The notes: generated from the letters alone by a model not told the origin. A stretch of DNA of 59,640 nt from Paracoccus methylovorus (GCF_016919705.1 NZ_CP070371.1:1440001-1499640); one strand, 5' to 3'; positions 25,231-35,305 are shown, counted from the stretch's first letter. Numbers and translations are program-made.

Positions 25231-26592
25231 TCAGTTCGCGGGCAGGCCGACGCCGCCGGCCGATGCGGCGCTCAGGGCGACAAAGTTCAGCGCCTGCTGG
25301 CGCACGGCCGAGGCAAGATCTTGCCGGGCGGAAAGCAGCGTGCGCTCGGCATCCAGCACCGGGAAGAAATCGGCCTCGCCCAGATCATAGGAGCTGCGGG
25401 TCAGTTCGACCGTTTCGCTTGCATTCTCGACCAGCCGCGATTGTGCGCTGACGGCACGGGCATCGCGGTTATAGCCGGCCAGCGCGTTCTCGACCTCCTC
25501 GACCGCATTCAGGACCGAGGCCTGCCAGGCCAGCCGCGCCTGTTCCGCCCTTGCCTGCGCGGCGGACAATTGCGCCTGGTTCGCCCCGCCCGTGAACAGT
25601 GGCAGCGAAATCTGCGGACCAAACCCCCAGGTCTTGCCGTTCGTGGGCGTGATCGAGCCCGACAGCGTCAACCGCGGATAAAAGGCGGCCTGCGCCTCGC
25701 CGACGTCGGCGGCAGCGGCGGCAAGGTTGCGCTCGGCCATGCGGACATCGGGACGGACGCGGACCACATCGGCGGGCACGCCGACGCTGGCGCTGAAGCG
25801 GGCGCGCGGCTGGCCGCCACCCTGACGCAATTGCGCCCCGATATCGGTGCTGCGCCCGGCGGTCAGCGTGGCCAGACGGTTCACCGACTGGTCGAAGCCG
25901 ACCTCAAGGCTGGGCAGCGCGGCTTCGGCCTGCGCCACCAATTGCTCGGACTGCAGCACCTCCAGCCGCGACACGCTGCCGAATTCGTCCTGGGTGCGGG
26001 TCATCTCCAGCGTGCGCTTGCGGCTTGCCAGACTTTGCCGGGTCAGCGCCAGGGCTTCCTGATAATAGCGCGCATCGACATAGGCCGAGGCGATGGCGCT
26101 GGCGACGGTCAGCCGCGCGACCTCTGCCGACAGATAGCTCGCGTCCAGCCGGGCCGAGGCCCCCTCGCGCGCCGCACGGTTCTGGCCGAACAGATCGACC
26201 AGCCAGGACACGCCCAGCGTGGCCGAGTCGCTTTCGACGATGCCGGCGGCAGTCCGGTTGCGCCCGGCCGAGGCTTCCACATTCGCCTGCGGCAGATCGC
26301 TGGCGCCGACGACGCGGGCATTGGCCTGCGCCTCGCGGATGGTGGCAACGGCGGTCTGCACGTCCAGATTGCGCTTGAGCCCGGCTTCGATCAGCGCATC
26401 CAGCCGCTTGTCGCGAAACGCTGCCCACCAGGTATTTGCGCCGGCGCGGCGGGCAGGTGAGTTGGCGGCGAATGCTGCGGCCACCTCGGCGCGGGGGGCG
26501 GTATAGCTGACCGGGTTGCAGGCGGCCAGCGCAAGGGTGGAAACAAGCCCGCCCAGAAGGCCGCGGCGGGAAAGGGACAAGGTCTGGTTCAT
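25231..26592 (-). CDS. efflux outer membrane factor lipoprotein (NodT/OprM family)
   Basis: TolC-like outer-membrane channel of RND pumps, 453 residues. The start MNQTLSLSRRGLLG gives a signal peptide with a twin-arginine-like SRRGLLGG and a lipobox LAACN, so it is an N-terminally acylated OprM-type channel. Two repeated OEP domains form the long helices and strands, with GASDLPQANVEASAGRN in the first and VGVPADVVRVRPDVRMAERNL in the second. The start at 26592 is set by the signal peptide and an AGAGAG ribosome-binding site. It follows the RND gene by 97 bases and completes the tripartite pump. It could also serve the nearby MacAB, which has no channel of its own. Confidence 0.92.
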   Translation of the reverse strand: MNQTLSLSRRGLLGGLVSTLALAACNPVSYTAPRAEVAAAFAANSPARRAGANTWWAAFRDKRLDALIEAGLKRNLDVQTAVATIREAQANARVVGASDLPQANVEASAGRNRTAAGIVESDSATLGVSWLVDLFGQNRAAREGASARLDASYLSAEVARLTVASAIASAYVDARYYQEALALTRQSLASRKRTLEMTRTQDEFGSVSRLEVLQSEQLVAQAEAALPSLEVGFDQSVNRLATLTAGRSTDIGAQLRQGGGQPRARFSASVGVPADVVRVRPDVRMAERNLAAAAADVGEAQAAFYPRLTLSGSITPTNGKTWGFGPQISLPLFTGGANQAQLSAAQARAEQARLAWQASVLNAVEEVENALAGYNRDARAVSAQSRLVENASETVELTRSSYDLGEADFFPVLDAERTLLSARQDLASAVRQQALNFVALSAASAGGVGLPAN

Positions 26593-26689
26593 CCAAAACT
26601 CTCTGTTGGGCGCAACCCGTTCAGGGCCGCGGAAAGAACGTGCGGCAGGGGCGGCAAAGATCCGCCCCCGCCATTTGACTGGCCGATAC

Positions 26690-29600
26690 TCAAGCCGCCT
26701 CGTCACCACGCGCCGGGACGGCGGTGCTGTCGCCGGTCACACGACTGAAAAAACCAAGCACAAAGACAAAGAACACCGGCACAAAGAACACCGCCAGCAC
26801 CGTCGCGGCAACCATGCCGCCGATCACCCCGGTGCCGATGGCGTTCTGGCTGGCCGCCGAGGGACCCGTGGCGATGGCCAGCGGCACCACGCCCAGCGTA
26901 AATGCCAGCGAGGTCATCAGGATCGGACGAAAGCGCAGCTTCGCCGCCGTCACCGCCGCGTCGATCAGGCTTTGGCCCTGCTCGCGCAGGTCCTTGGCGA
27001 ATTCGACGATCAGGATGGCGTTCTTGGCCGAAAGCCCGATGATCGCGATCAGCCCGACCTTGAAGTAGATGTCGTTGGGCATGTCGCGCAACATGACCGC
27101 CACGACGCAGCCCAGCACCCCCAAAGGCACCACCAGCATCACCGACAGTGGGATCGACCAGCTTTCGTAAAGCCCCGACAGCAGCAAAAAGACGAACAGG
27201 ATGCTCATGGCGTAAAGCAGCGTCGCCTGACTGCCGGCCTGGATTTCCTCCAGCGACTGCCCGGTCCATTCATAGCCGAAGCCCTGCGGCAGTTCCGAGG
27301 CCAGCCGCTCCATCTCGGCCATGGCCGCACCCGAGCTGTAGCCCGGTGCCGCCGCACCTGCGATGCGGATCGACGGATAGCCGTTATACCCCACGACCTG
27401 CGACGGTCCCTGTTCCCAGGTCACGCTGGCGAATGAGGAAAAGGGCACCATGCCGCCGTTCGAGTTGCGCACGGTCAGCGCCAGAATATCCTCGGCCTGC
27501 ATGCGCGAGTTGTCCTCGGCCTGCATGACCACGCGCTGCATCTTCCCGGCATTCGGGAAGTCGTTGATATAGGCCGAGCCGAGGTATTGCGAGATCGTGG
27601 CCGAGATATCGGCGAAGGTCACGCCAAAGGCATTGGCCTTTTCGCGGTCGATGGTGACGAAGACCTGCGCGGCCGAGGGCAGGCCCTCGATACGCAGCCC
27701 GGTGGCGATGCCGCTTTCCTGCGCCTGACCGATGATCTGCTGGGCGGCTGCCAGCAGCGCCTCTTGCCCCTGCCCGCCGCGGTCCTGCAAGCGGAAGCTG
27801 AAGCCGCCGGTCGCGCCAAAGCCCGGAATCGGCGGCGGCGACAGCGCGAAGGCCTGCGCATCCTGATAACCGAACATCTCCATATTCGCGGCGTTGGCGA
27901 TGTCCTGCGCGGATTGCTCGCGCTCGGCCCAGTCCTTGAAGGTGATAAACATCAGGCCCGCATTCGGCCCCTGCCCCGAAAAGCTGAAGCCCCGGATCGC
28001 GACGGTATTCTGCACCGCCTCGCTGCGCTGGAACATCTGCGTCGCGGTGGCCAGCACCTCATCCGTGCGGTTCGAGCTTGCCGTCGCGGGGGTCTGGATA
28101 TCCGCGATGATAAAACCCTGATCCTCGTTCGGCAAAAAGCTGGTCGGCAGGCGGACAAAGCCCAAGGCCGTCGCCCCGACAAGGACCAGATAGAACGCCA
28201 TCATCACCAGCCGACGCCGCGTGACCAGTCTGACCGCACCTGTATAGCGTTCGGTCAGCCGGTCGAAATTGCGGTTGAACCAGCCGAAAAAGCCCTTTCT
28301 TTCGTGATGCCCGCTGATCGGTTTCAGGAAGGTGGCGCATAGTGCCGGCGTCAGCGTCAGCGCCAGGAAGGCCGAGAACAGGATCGACACCACCATGGTC
28401 AGCGCGAACTGGCGATAGATGATGCCGGACGAGCCGGGAAAGAACGCCATCGGCACGAAAACCGCCGACAGAACCAACGTGATGCCGACGATCGCGCCCG
28501 AGATTTGGCCCATGGCCTTTTCGGTCGCCTCGCGTGGCGGCAGCCCCTCGGTCGCCATGATTCGCTCGACGTTTTCGATGACCACGATGGCATCGTCGAC
28601 CAGAATGCCGATGGCCAGAACCATGGCGAACATCGTCAACACGTTGATCGAGAACCCGGCCACCAGCATCACCGCCAATGTTCCCATCAGCGCGATGGGC
28701 ACGACGATGGTCGGGATGATCGTATAGCGAAAGTTCTGCAGGAACAGGAACATCACCACAAAGACCAGCGCCATGGCCTCGACCAGCGTGTGCAGCACCT
28801 TTTCGATGGATGCCTCGACAAAGGGGGTGGTGTCATAGGGGATGGCATAGCTGACGCCGTCGGGGAAGAAAACCGCCAGCTCTTCCATCTTTTCATGCAC
28901 CAGGGCCGAGGTGTTCAGCGCGTTACCGGTGGCCGACAACTGGATGCCCAGCGCGGCCGCAGGCTTGCCGTCGATGCGCGAGGCGAAGCTATAGGTTTCG
29001 GCCCCGATCTCCAGCCGGGCCACGTCGCGCAAAAGCACGGCCGAGCCGTCGGGATTGGCGCGCAGCACGATGTTGCCGAATTCCTCGGCATCGTCCAGTT
29101 GCCCCTTGATCAGCACGGTCGCTGTCAGTTGCTGGCCGATGGGGTTCGGATCGGCCCCCACCTTGCCCGCCGCGACCTGCGCGTTCTGCGCCCGCACCGC
29201 CGCCACGATCTCGGCCGAGGTAAGATTCAGCCCGGTCATCTTGGCGGGATCGACCCAGATACGCAGCGCGCGTTCGGGGGCAAAGACCTGCGCCCGGCCC
29301 ACGCCCTCGATGCGGCGGATCTCGCCCACCACGTTGCGGTTGAGATAATCGCCCAGCGCGATGTCATCCATCGTGCCGTCATCCGAAGTCAGCGCGACCA
29401 TCATCAGGAACCCGGTGCCGGCTTCCTCGATCAGCACACCCTGATCCACCACGCTTTGCGGCAAAAGCGGCTCGACCCGCGCCACGGCGTTCTGCACATC
29501 GACCTGCGCACGGGCGATATCGGTGCCCGGCTCGAACGTCGCGGTGATCGACATGGCGCCGGAACTGTCCGAAACCGATTCGTAATAGACCAACCCCTCG

Positions 29601-29815
29601 ACGCCGTTCAGCTCATCCTCGATGGGCTGGGCGACCGCCTGGTTGATCTCGCCCGGCGCGGCGCCGGTATAAGCGGTCGAGATGGTGATCTGCGGCCAAG
29701 CCACCTGCGGATATTGCGCAATAGGCATGTTGGGCAGCGCGAGAAGCCCGGCGATGACGATAAAGATCGAGATCACCCAGGCCAGCACCGGCCGGTGAAT
29801 AAAGAACCGTGCCAT
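26690..29815 (-). CDS. RND efflux pump inner-membrane transporter (AcrB/MexB type, HAE1)
   Basis: Proton-driven multidrug exporter of 1041 residues, the usual size. The start MARFFIHRPVLAWVISI is characteristic. Twelve membrane helices and two large periplasmic loops are apparent. The proton-relay aspartate pair in TM4 is in GILVDDAIVVIENVER (near 407). The ATG at 29815 lies four bases after the adaptor stop codon. The longer upstream frame overlaps the adaptor gene and is a shadow. Substrates cannot be predicted, but the family exports dyes, detergents and antibiotics. Confidence 0.95.
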   Translation of the reverse strand: MARFFIHRPVLAWVISIFIVIAGLLALPNMPIAQYPQVAWPQITISTAYTGAAPGEINQAVAQPIEDELNGVEGLVYYESVSDSSGAMSITATFEPGTDIARAQVDVQNAVARVEPLLPQSVVDQGVLIEEAGTGFLMMVALTSDDGTMDDIALGDYLNRNVVGEIRRIEGVGRAQVFAPERALRIWVDPAKMTGLNLTSAEIVAAVRAQNAQVAAGKVGADPNPIGQQLTATVLIKGQLDDAEEFGNIVLRANPDGSAVLLRDVARLEIGAETYSFASRIDGKPAAALGIQLSATGNALNTSALVHEKMEELAVFFPDGVSYAIPYDTTPFVEASIEKVLHTLVEAMALVFVVMFLFLQNFRYTIIPTIVVPIALMGTLAVMLVAGFSINVLTMFAMVLAIGILVDDAIVVIENVERIMATEGLPPREATEKAMGQISGAIVGITLVLSAVFVPMAFFPGSSGIIYRQFALTMVVSILFSAFLALTLTPALCATFLKPISGHHERKGFFGWFNRNFDRLTERYTGAVRLVTRRRLVMMAFYLVLVGATALGFVRLPTSFLPNEDQGFIIADIQTPATASSNRTDEVLATATQMFQRSEAVQNTVAIRGFSFSGQGPNAGLMFITFKDWAEREQSAQDIANAANMEMFGYQDAQAFALSPPPIPGFGATGGFSFRLQDRGGQGQEALLAAAQQIIGQAQESGIATGLRIEGLPSAAQVFVTIDREKANAFGVTFADISATISQYLGSAYINDFPNAGKMQRVVMQAEDNSRMQAEDILALTVRNSNGGMVPFSSFASVTWEQGPSQVVGYNGYPSIRIAGAAAPGYSSGAAMAEMERLASELPQGFGYEWTGQSLEEIQAGSQATLLYAMSILFVFLLLSGLYESWSIPLSVMLVVPLGVLGCVVAVMLRDMPNDIYFKVGLIAIIGLSAKNAILIVEFAKDLREQGQSLIDAAVTAAKLRFRPILMTSLAFTLGVVPLAIATGPSAASQNAIGTGVIGGMVAATVLAVFFVPVFFVFVLGFFSRVTGDSTAVPARGDEAA

Positions 29816-29819
29816 TATC

Positions 29820-31010
29820 CTACTCCTGCGCGGGCGTTGGCGCGGGCGCCTCGGCCGCCGCGGCGGCACCGGCCGGCACGGTCGTCGCCTCGGCGGCCGG
29901 CTGCGGCACCACCTTGGCATCGGGGTAAAGCTTTTGCGCGCCCGCGACCACGACCCGGTCGCCCGGTTCCAGCCCGCTTTCCACCAGCCAGCGGTTGTCG
30001 CTGGTCTGGCCCAGGGTGACGTCGCGGCGCTCGACCGTCTCGTCATCCTTCAGCGCATAGACATAGGCTTGGCCCGACTGGTCGCGCTGCACCGCCATCT
30101 GCGGCACGGTCAGCGCATTGTCGCGCACCGCCTGCTCGATCCGCACCCGGACATAAAGGCCGGGCAGCAGGTCGCCCTGAGGGTTGGGAAATTCGGCGCG
30201 CAGGGTGATCTGCCCGGTCGAGCTGTCCACGCTGGCTTCCGAAAACAGCAATTTGCCGGGATCGGCATATTCGGTGCCGTCGTCAAAGACCAGCCGCACC
30301 GCCGCAGCATCGTCCGCCATCGTGGCCAGCTGGCCTGCCGCCAGCGCCCGGCGCAACGCGAAAAGCTCGGACGAGGACTGGGTGAAGTCCACATAGACCG
30401 GGTCGAGTTGCTGGATCGTCGCCATGATGTCGGTCTGGGCGTTGACCAGCGCGCCCTCGGTCACCAGCGCGCGACCGACCACGCCCGCGATGGGTGCGGT
30501 GACTTCGGTATAGGAACGGTTAAGCTGCGCTTCCTGCAACGAGGCCCGCGCGATGGCCACATCCGCCTCGGCCTGCGCCAGAGCGGTTGCGGCATTGTCC
30601 AGATCGACCCCCGCCGTCACCTTGCGCTCGCGCAGGGCACGGGCACGCTTTTCCTGATCGGCGGCGTTCAGCGCAGTGGCCTCGGCCCGCGCCAGCGCGC
30701 CCTGTGCACTGGCGACGCGCACGTCATAGGGGGCGGGGTCGATGCGATAAAGCACATCGCCCGCCTCGACCTTGCCGCCCTGTTCAAAGACGCGCTCGAT
30801 GACGATGCCGCCCACGCGCGGGCGCACCTCGGCCGTGCGGGTCGCAGCGACGCGGCCCGGCAATTCGTTCACCACCGGCAACGCCTCGGGCTGCATCACC
30901 TGCACGCTGACCTGCGGTGGCGGCAACTGCTGTGCCGCGACCGGAGCGGCTGCCATCAGACAGCAAAGCACAAACCCGGCGCAGACGCCGGGGGAAAATA
31001 TTCTCTTCAT
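29820..31010 (-). CDS. RND efflux periplasmic adaptor (AcrA/MexA type)
   Basis: Membrane fusion protein of 396 residues linking the RND transporter to its outer-membrane channel. A cleavable signal peptide ends at AAAPVAAQQ; there is no lipobox, unlike MexA or AcrA. The lipoyl halves (VRPRVGGIVIERVFEQGGKVEAGD and TAPIAGVVGRALVTEGALV) flank an alpha-hairpin, followed by beta-barrel and membrane-proximal domains. The C terminus is alanine- and proline-rich. It is the second gene of the tetR-led operon, 39 bases after the regulator. Confidence 0.93.
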   Translation of the reverse strand: MKRIFSPGVCAGFVLCCLMAAAPVAAQQLPPPQVSVQVMQPEALPVVNELPGRVAATRTAEVRPRVGGIVIERVFEQGGKVEAGDVLYRIDPAPYDVRVASAQGALARAEATALNAADQEKRARALRERKVTAGVDLDNAATALAQAEADVAIARASLQEAQLNRSYTEVTAPIAGVVGRALVTEGALVNAQTDIMATIQQLDPVYVDFTQSSSELFALRRALAAGQLATMADDAAAVRLVFDDGTEYADPGKLLFSEASVDSSTGQITLRAEFPNPQGDLLPGLYVRVRIEQAVRDNALTVPQMAVQRDQSGQAYVYALKDDETVERRDVTLGQTSDNRWLVESGLEPGDRVVVAGAQKLYPDAKVVPQPAAEATTVPAGAAAAAEAPAPTPAQE

Positions 31011-31049
31011 GGATCGGTCTTTCCTGTGAAGTCTAATAGTTTTGGGGGA

Positions 31050-31616
31050 TCAGTCTCCGGCAGCGCCGGGGTCGCTTTCCGCGACCACCGTCAACTCATC
31101 AAGAATGTCATTGCGGGTTTCCTGATCGAAACGGTGAAAACCGAAATACTCCAGAAACGCCATGCCGTGCAGCGTCAACAGCGCCATCAGCATCCGCCGC
31201 TGGTCGTCGGCCTCGGTCTTGACCGCTGCACAATCGGCGGCCAGCATCTCGCGCATGATCTCGCGGCACTCGGCATGTTCGCCCATGCTGGCGCTGACCA
31301 GCAGCGCCATGTCCAGCTCTTCATCGGTGGGAACCCGGCGGAATTCTTCGATCAGCGCGCGCAAGCGGGCATTTGGGCTACCTTCATGGCGGGCCTGGAT
31401 TTCGGCAAAGCGCGCCTGATGCTGGGCCAGTTTGTGGCGAATGAACGCCGCAAGCAAACCGGCCTTGCTTTCGCAGTCATAGACCACGCTGGACTTGCTG
31501 ATTCCGGCCTCTTTGGCGACGGCGTCGATGCTCAGCCCGGCAATGCCCGACCGCCGCGCCACCCGCTCGATGGCCAGCATCAACTCGTCCCGGTCGATCG
31601 TGCGTTTGCGTCCCAT
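31050..31616 (-). CDS. TetR/AcrR-family regulator of the RND operon
   Basis: DNA-binding repressor of 188 residues. The TetR helix-turn-helix is at about 23-48 (LSIDAVAKEAGISKSSVVYDCESKAGLL), with YDCESK in place of the common YHHFPSK/YYHFKSK. The C-terminal ligand domain resembles TetR_C proteins with conserved EYFGF near the end. Unusually it is the first gene of the operon it presumably controls, rather than divergent from it. A palindrome ACGA-CCGT-TCGT lies 22 bases upstream of its start, in the gap shared with macA. Ligand unknown. Confidence 0.88.
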   Translation of the reverse strand: MGRKRTIDRDELMLAIERVARRSGIAGLSIDAVAKEAGISKSSVVYDCESKAGLLAAFIRHKLAQHQARFAEIQARHEGSPNARLRALIEEFRRVPTDEELDMALLVSASMGEHAECREIMREMLAADCAAVKTEADDQRRMLMALLTLHGMAFLEYFGFHRFDQETRNDILDELTVVAESDPGAAGD

Positions 31617-31637
31617 AGCCGGCCAAATAATTTCAGT

Positions 31638-31649
31638 ACGACCGTTCGT
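31638..31649. promoter_or_regulatory. candidate TetR operator in the tetR/macA divergent region
   Basis: ACGA-CCGT-TCGT is a perfect 4-4-4 inverted repeat beside TATAAT-like sequence at 31651-31656, which can serve as a -10 element in either direction. Its place between two divergent efflux operons allows one regulator to control both. Confidence 0.4.
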
Positions 31650-31847
31650 TTATAATTCCTTCCGGTGGCTGTCAACCACCCTGAAAACGCCAGAACACAG
31701 TCCCGTGGAACACGAAAACCTTAGTCGCACAGGGTCGGGAACCGCGCTAAAAGCGTTGCGAATCGGGCGGTTTCCGGGGCGGGACCGCTTCTGTCCCGAT
31801 GCCATTTCCATCCGGCGGCCCCCAGGCCGACCCTTACGGAGCACCCG

Positions 31848-33056
31848 ATGCGTAAGCCCGTCATCCTTGTCCTGAGCGCCGCGGCGCTGGTTGCCCTGCT
31901 GGCCGGGCTGACCGGGATCACTCAGGGTAAAACCGCGACGCCCACCTATCTGAGCGCCGAGGTCACGCGCGGGAATGTCGAGACTTCGGTGATGGCCGAG
32001 GGGCGGCTGAAGCCGCAGAACCTTGTCGCGGTCGGCGCACAGGTCTCGGGGCGGATCACCGAACTGGCGGTCAAGCTGGGCGACCGGGTGGAACAGGGCG
32101 ACCTGATCGCCCAGATCGACTCGGTCCAGCAGACGAACGAATTGCGCACCGCGAAAGCCGCGCTGGCCAATCTGCGCGCGCAGATGGCAGAACGGCAGGC
32201 CGTGCTGGCGCTGGCCGAAAAGACGCTTGAGCGTCAGGAAAATCTCAGCCGCTCGGCCGCCACCTCGCGCAGCGTCATGGATGGCGCTCAGCAGGACGTG
32301 GATGTCGCCCGCGCCCAGATCACCGCACTCGACGCGCAGATCGCTCAGGCCGAGGTGGCGATCGAAATCGCGCAGACCAATCTGGACTATACCCGCGTCA
32401 CCGCGCCCATAGCGGGAACCGTGCTGGCCATCGTCAGTCAGGCCGGACAGACGGTGAATGCGGTGCAGTCGTCGCCGACCATCGTGGTGCTGGGCCAGCT
32501 TGACCGCATGGACGTCCATGCCGAAATCTCCGAGGCCGATATCGGCAAGGTGCAGGCGGGCCAGAACGTGCGCTTCAGCCTGCTCGACGACAGCGGCCGG
32601 ACCTATGAAGGCGTGCTGGCCTCGATCGCGCCCGCCCCGCAAAGCATCGTCAACGACAGCGCCATTCAGGGCGGCGCCACCACTGATACCAGCAGCGGCG
32701 CGATCTATTACATCGGCATCATCCCGGTTGCGAACCCCGACGGGCATCTGCGCAGCTATATGACCGCGCAGGTCAGCATCATCCTTGGCGCGGCGCAGGA
32801 CGTCCTGACGATTCCGTCAAGCGCGCTTGGCCGGCCCAACCGGGACGGCAGCCATCAGGTCCGCGTCGTGGCCGGCGACGGCAGCATCCAGACGCGCGAC
32901 ATCATGATCGGGTTGAACGACAAGGTGACGGCCGAGGTGGTCGATGGCCTGACCGAGGGAGAGCGCGTCGTGACCGGCGACCAAGGCGGCACCGGCACGC
33001 CGGCCGAGGCGGGCGGCGCACGCGGCCGGCCCCGCATGATGGGACCGCTGGGTTAA
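31848..33056 (+). CDS. macA: MacA-type efflux periplasmic adaptor
   Basis: Membrane fusion protein of 402 residues that pairs with MacB. An N-terminal hydrophobic anchor (PVILVLSAAALVALLAGLTG, about 4-23) is followed by lipoyl halves (GAQVSGRITELAVKLGDRVEQGD and TAPIAGTVLAIVSQAGQTVNA), a long alpha-hairpin (about 85-165) and a barrel domain. The C terminus ends in a glycine- and arginine-rich tail. MacB begins one base after its stop codon. CGGAG lies 11 bases upstream of the ATG. MacAB systems export macrolides, peptides, haem precursors or siderophores. Confidence 0.92.
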   Translation: MRKPVILVLSAAALVALLAGLTGITQGKTATPTYLSAEVTRGNVETSVMAEGRLKPQNLVAVGAQVSGRITELAVKLGDRVEQGDLIAQIDSVQQTNELRTAKAALANLRAQMAERQAVLALAEKTLERQENLSRSAATSRSVMDGAQQDVDVARAQITALDAQIAQAEVAIEIAQTNLDYTRVTAPIAGTVLAIVSQAGQTVNAVQSSPTIVVLGQLDRMDVHAEISEADIGKVQAGQNVRFSLLDDSGRTYEGVLASIAPAPQSIVNDSAIQGGATTDTSSGAIYYIGIIPVANPDGHLRSYMTAQVSIILGAAQDVLTIPSSALGRPNRDGSHQVRVVAGDGSIQTRDIMIGLNDKVTAEVVDGLTEGERVVTGDQGGTGTPAEAGGARGRPRMMGPLG

Positions 33057-33057
33057 G

Positions 33058-35001
33058 ATGGGGGACCCGCTGATCCGGTTGCGCGGCATCACCCGCGCCT
33101 ATCCCTCGGGCGAGGGCAGGCTGCAGGTCTTGCAGGACATCGACCTGGACATCGAGCAAGGCGAATTCGTCGCCATCATGGGCGCCTCGGGGTCGGGAAA
33201 ATCGACGCTGATGAATATCCTGGGCTGCCTCGACCGCCCCTCGACCGGCAGCTACCTGCTGGACGGGCGCGAGGTGGCGCAACGCGATCCGGGCGAGTTG
33301 GCGGCGCTGCGCCGCGAATTCTTCGGTTTCATCTTCCAGCGCTATCACCTGCTGGCCGAGATGACGGCGCTGGGGAATGTCGAGGTGCCGGCGATCTATC
33401 GCGGCCTGCCGTCCGAGACGCGCCGGGCACGGGCCCGCGACCTGCTGGACCGGCTGGGATTGGGCGACCGGCTGGGACACCGGCCGGGCCAGCTTTCGGG
33501 GGGCCAGCAGCAGCGCGTGTCGATTGCCCGCGCGCTGGTCAACGACGCACGGGTCATTCTGGCGGATGAACCCACTGGCGCGCTGGACAGCCGCAGCGGC
33601 GACGAGGTGCTGGGCATCCTGGAGCAGTTGAATGCCGAGGGCCGCACCGTCGTCATCGTCACCCATGATCCCAAGGTCGCCGCACGCGCCCGCCGCATCG
33701 TGGAAATCGCGGATGGCCGCATCATCTCGGACCGCCTCGCGGGGGCAGCGGACGCCGCGCCGGCGCTTGCGGCCTCAGCCCCTGCCCGCGCCACCGCGCC
33801 GGTGCTGGGCCGACTGGCCGAGGCGCTGCGCATGGCGGTGCTGGCGATGCGCGCCCACAAGCTGCGCAGCTTTCTGACCATGCTCGGCATCATCATCGGC
33901 ATCGCCTCGGTCGTCTCGGTCGTGGCCTTGGGCGAAGGATCGCGCCAGCGCGTGCTGCAAAACATCTCGGGGCTGGGCACGAACACGCTGCAAGTTTATC
34001 CGGGTCGCGATTTCGGCGACATGCGCTCGGGGCGGGTGACGACGCTGGTCACCGCCGACGGCGCCGCACTGGCCCGCCAGCCCTATGTCGCCTCGGTCAG
34101 CCCCACGGTCAGTTCCAGCCAGACCCTGCGCTATGGCGCCACCGAGGCCAGCGCCCAGATCAGCGGCGTGGGCGAGCAATATTTCGACGTGGCCGGCATC
34201 ACCCTTAGCCAGGGCCGCAGCTTCGATATGGGCGACGTGACGGCGATGAGCCAGAACGTGGTGATCGACGAAAACACCAGCAAAAGCCTGTTTGGCGAGG
34301 ATGGCGCGCCGCTGGGCCGCATCTTCATGGCCGGCAAGGTGCCCCTGCGGGTGATCGGCGTCGCTCAGGCGCAAAACCGCGGCCCCGGCGGCAGCAACAG
34401 CCTGACCATCTATGCACCCTATACGACGGTTCAGGCACGCTATCTGGGCTCGACCAGCGTCAGCGGGCTGACGCTGCGGGTGGCCGACGACGTGGAGATG
34501 GCATTGGCCGAGCAGATGGTCACCGACATGCTGACCCTGCGCCATGGCAGCAAGGATTTCTTCATCGTCAACAATGACGAGATCCGCCAGACCATCACCA
34601 GCACCACCCAGACCCTGACGCTGCTGATCGCGGCCATCGCGGTGATCTCGCTTCTGGTGGGGGGGATCGGGGTGATGAACATCATGCTGGTCTCGGTCAC
34701 CGAACGCATCGGCGAGATCGGCTTGCGCATGGCCGTGGGGGCGCGGCGCGGCGACATCCGCGCCCAATTCCTGATCGAGGCGGTGCTGGTCTGCATCATC
34801 GGAGGCGTCGCGGGGATTCTGGCCGCGCTTGGCTTCGGCGTCGTCTTCGAACGGTTCAGCAGCAACTTCACCCTGGTCTATTCGCCGATTTCCATGGTGG
34901 CGGCGCTGGCAAGCGCCTGCGGAATCGGGCTGATCTTCGGCTATCTTCCCGCCGTCAACGCCGCCAAGCTTGATCCCGTCACCGCGCTGGCCAAGGGCTG
35001 A
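33058..35001 (+). CDS. macB: MacB-type ABC transporter ATPase/permease
   Basis: Mechanotransmission ABC protein of 647 residues. The N-terminal ATPase has Walker A GASGSGKST, signature LSGGQQQR and Walker B VILADEPTGALD. A linker leads to a first membrane helix (near 275), a large periplasmic MacB_PCD domain and three C-terminal FtsX helices (LLVGGIGVMNIMLV, then EAVLVCIIGGVAGI, then MVAALASACGIGLIFG). Energy from ATP drives export through MacA and an outer-membrane channel. No channel gene is in this operon; the OprM-like gene of the adjacent RND operon could serve. Confidence 0.94.
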   Translation: MGDPLIRLRGITRAYPSGEGRLQVLQDIDLDIEQGEFVAIMGASGSGKSTLMNILGCLDRPSTGSYLLDGREVAQRDPGELAALRREFFGFIFQRYHLLAEMTALGNVEVPAIYRGLPSETRRARARDLLDRLGLGDRLGHRPGQLSGGQQQRVSIARALVNDARVILADEPTGALDSRSGDEVLGILEQLNAEGRTVVIVTHDPKVAARARRIVEIADGRIISDRLAGAADAAPALAASAPARATAPVLGRLAEALRMAVLAMRAHKLRSFLTMLGIIIGIASVVSVVALGEGSRQRVLQNISGLGTNTLQVYPGRDFGDMRSGRVTTLVTADGAALARQPYVASVSPTVSSSQTLRYGATEASAQISGVGEQYFDVAGITLSQGRSFDMGDVTAMSQNVVIDENTSKSLFGEDGAPLGRIFMAGKVPLRVIGVAQAQNRGPGGSNSLTIYAPYTTVQARYLGSTSVSGLTLRVADDVEMALAEQMVTDMLTLRHGSKDFFIVNNDEIRQTITSTTQTLTLLIAAIAVISLLVGGIGVMNIMLVSVTERIGEIGLRMAVGARRGDIRAQFLIEAVLVCIIGGVAGILAALGFGVVFERFSSNFTLVYSPISMVAALASACGIGLIFGYLPAVNAAKLDPVTALAKG

Positions 35002-35128
35002 GCGATTGGGCCGCACGCACTGTTGCATCAGGCGCACAGTTGCAAAACCTGTACCAAAGTCGAACTTCCCAAGCGCGGGGGCATGCGCCCAGACTGCTGG
35101 TATGGAAAGAGTAAGTTGGACAGGCAGA

Positions 35129-35305
35129 ATGAAAGACACAGTAACCCTCACCGGTCGCAAGGGGGCGCTTGTTTCAGGCGAATACGAGATCGTCGGCGAC
35201 ACCCTCCGCGTCTCATACGCGGGCCACGAACGGTGCGTGCGCATCGACGGCGGCTCGGTCGATCACCTGGCACAGGCATTGCTGCGCGATCTCTGGCTGG
35301 ACTGA
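35129..35305 (+). CDS. small hypothetical protein (58 residues)
   Basis: Short ORF with good coding character: acidic and basic residues balanced around strand-like segments (TLTGRKGALVSGEYEIVGDTLRVSYAG) and a C-terminal helix (VDHLAQALLRDLWLD). No family recognised. The ATG at 35129 has only a weak GGACAGG upstream; an in-frame ATG at 35102 is an alternative. The 127 bases between macB and this ORF show no clear terminator. Confidence 0.5.
   Translation: MKDTVTLTGRKGALVSGEYEIVGDTLRVSYAGHERCVRIDGGSVDHLAQALLRDLWLD

Noticed and set aside
25081..26460. 459-codon plus-strand frame opposite the outer membrane factor gene
   Set aside because: Antisense to a complete NodT/OprM-type gene with lipobox; no domain in the frame.
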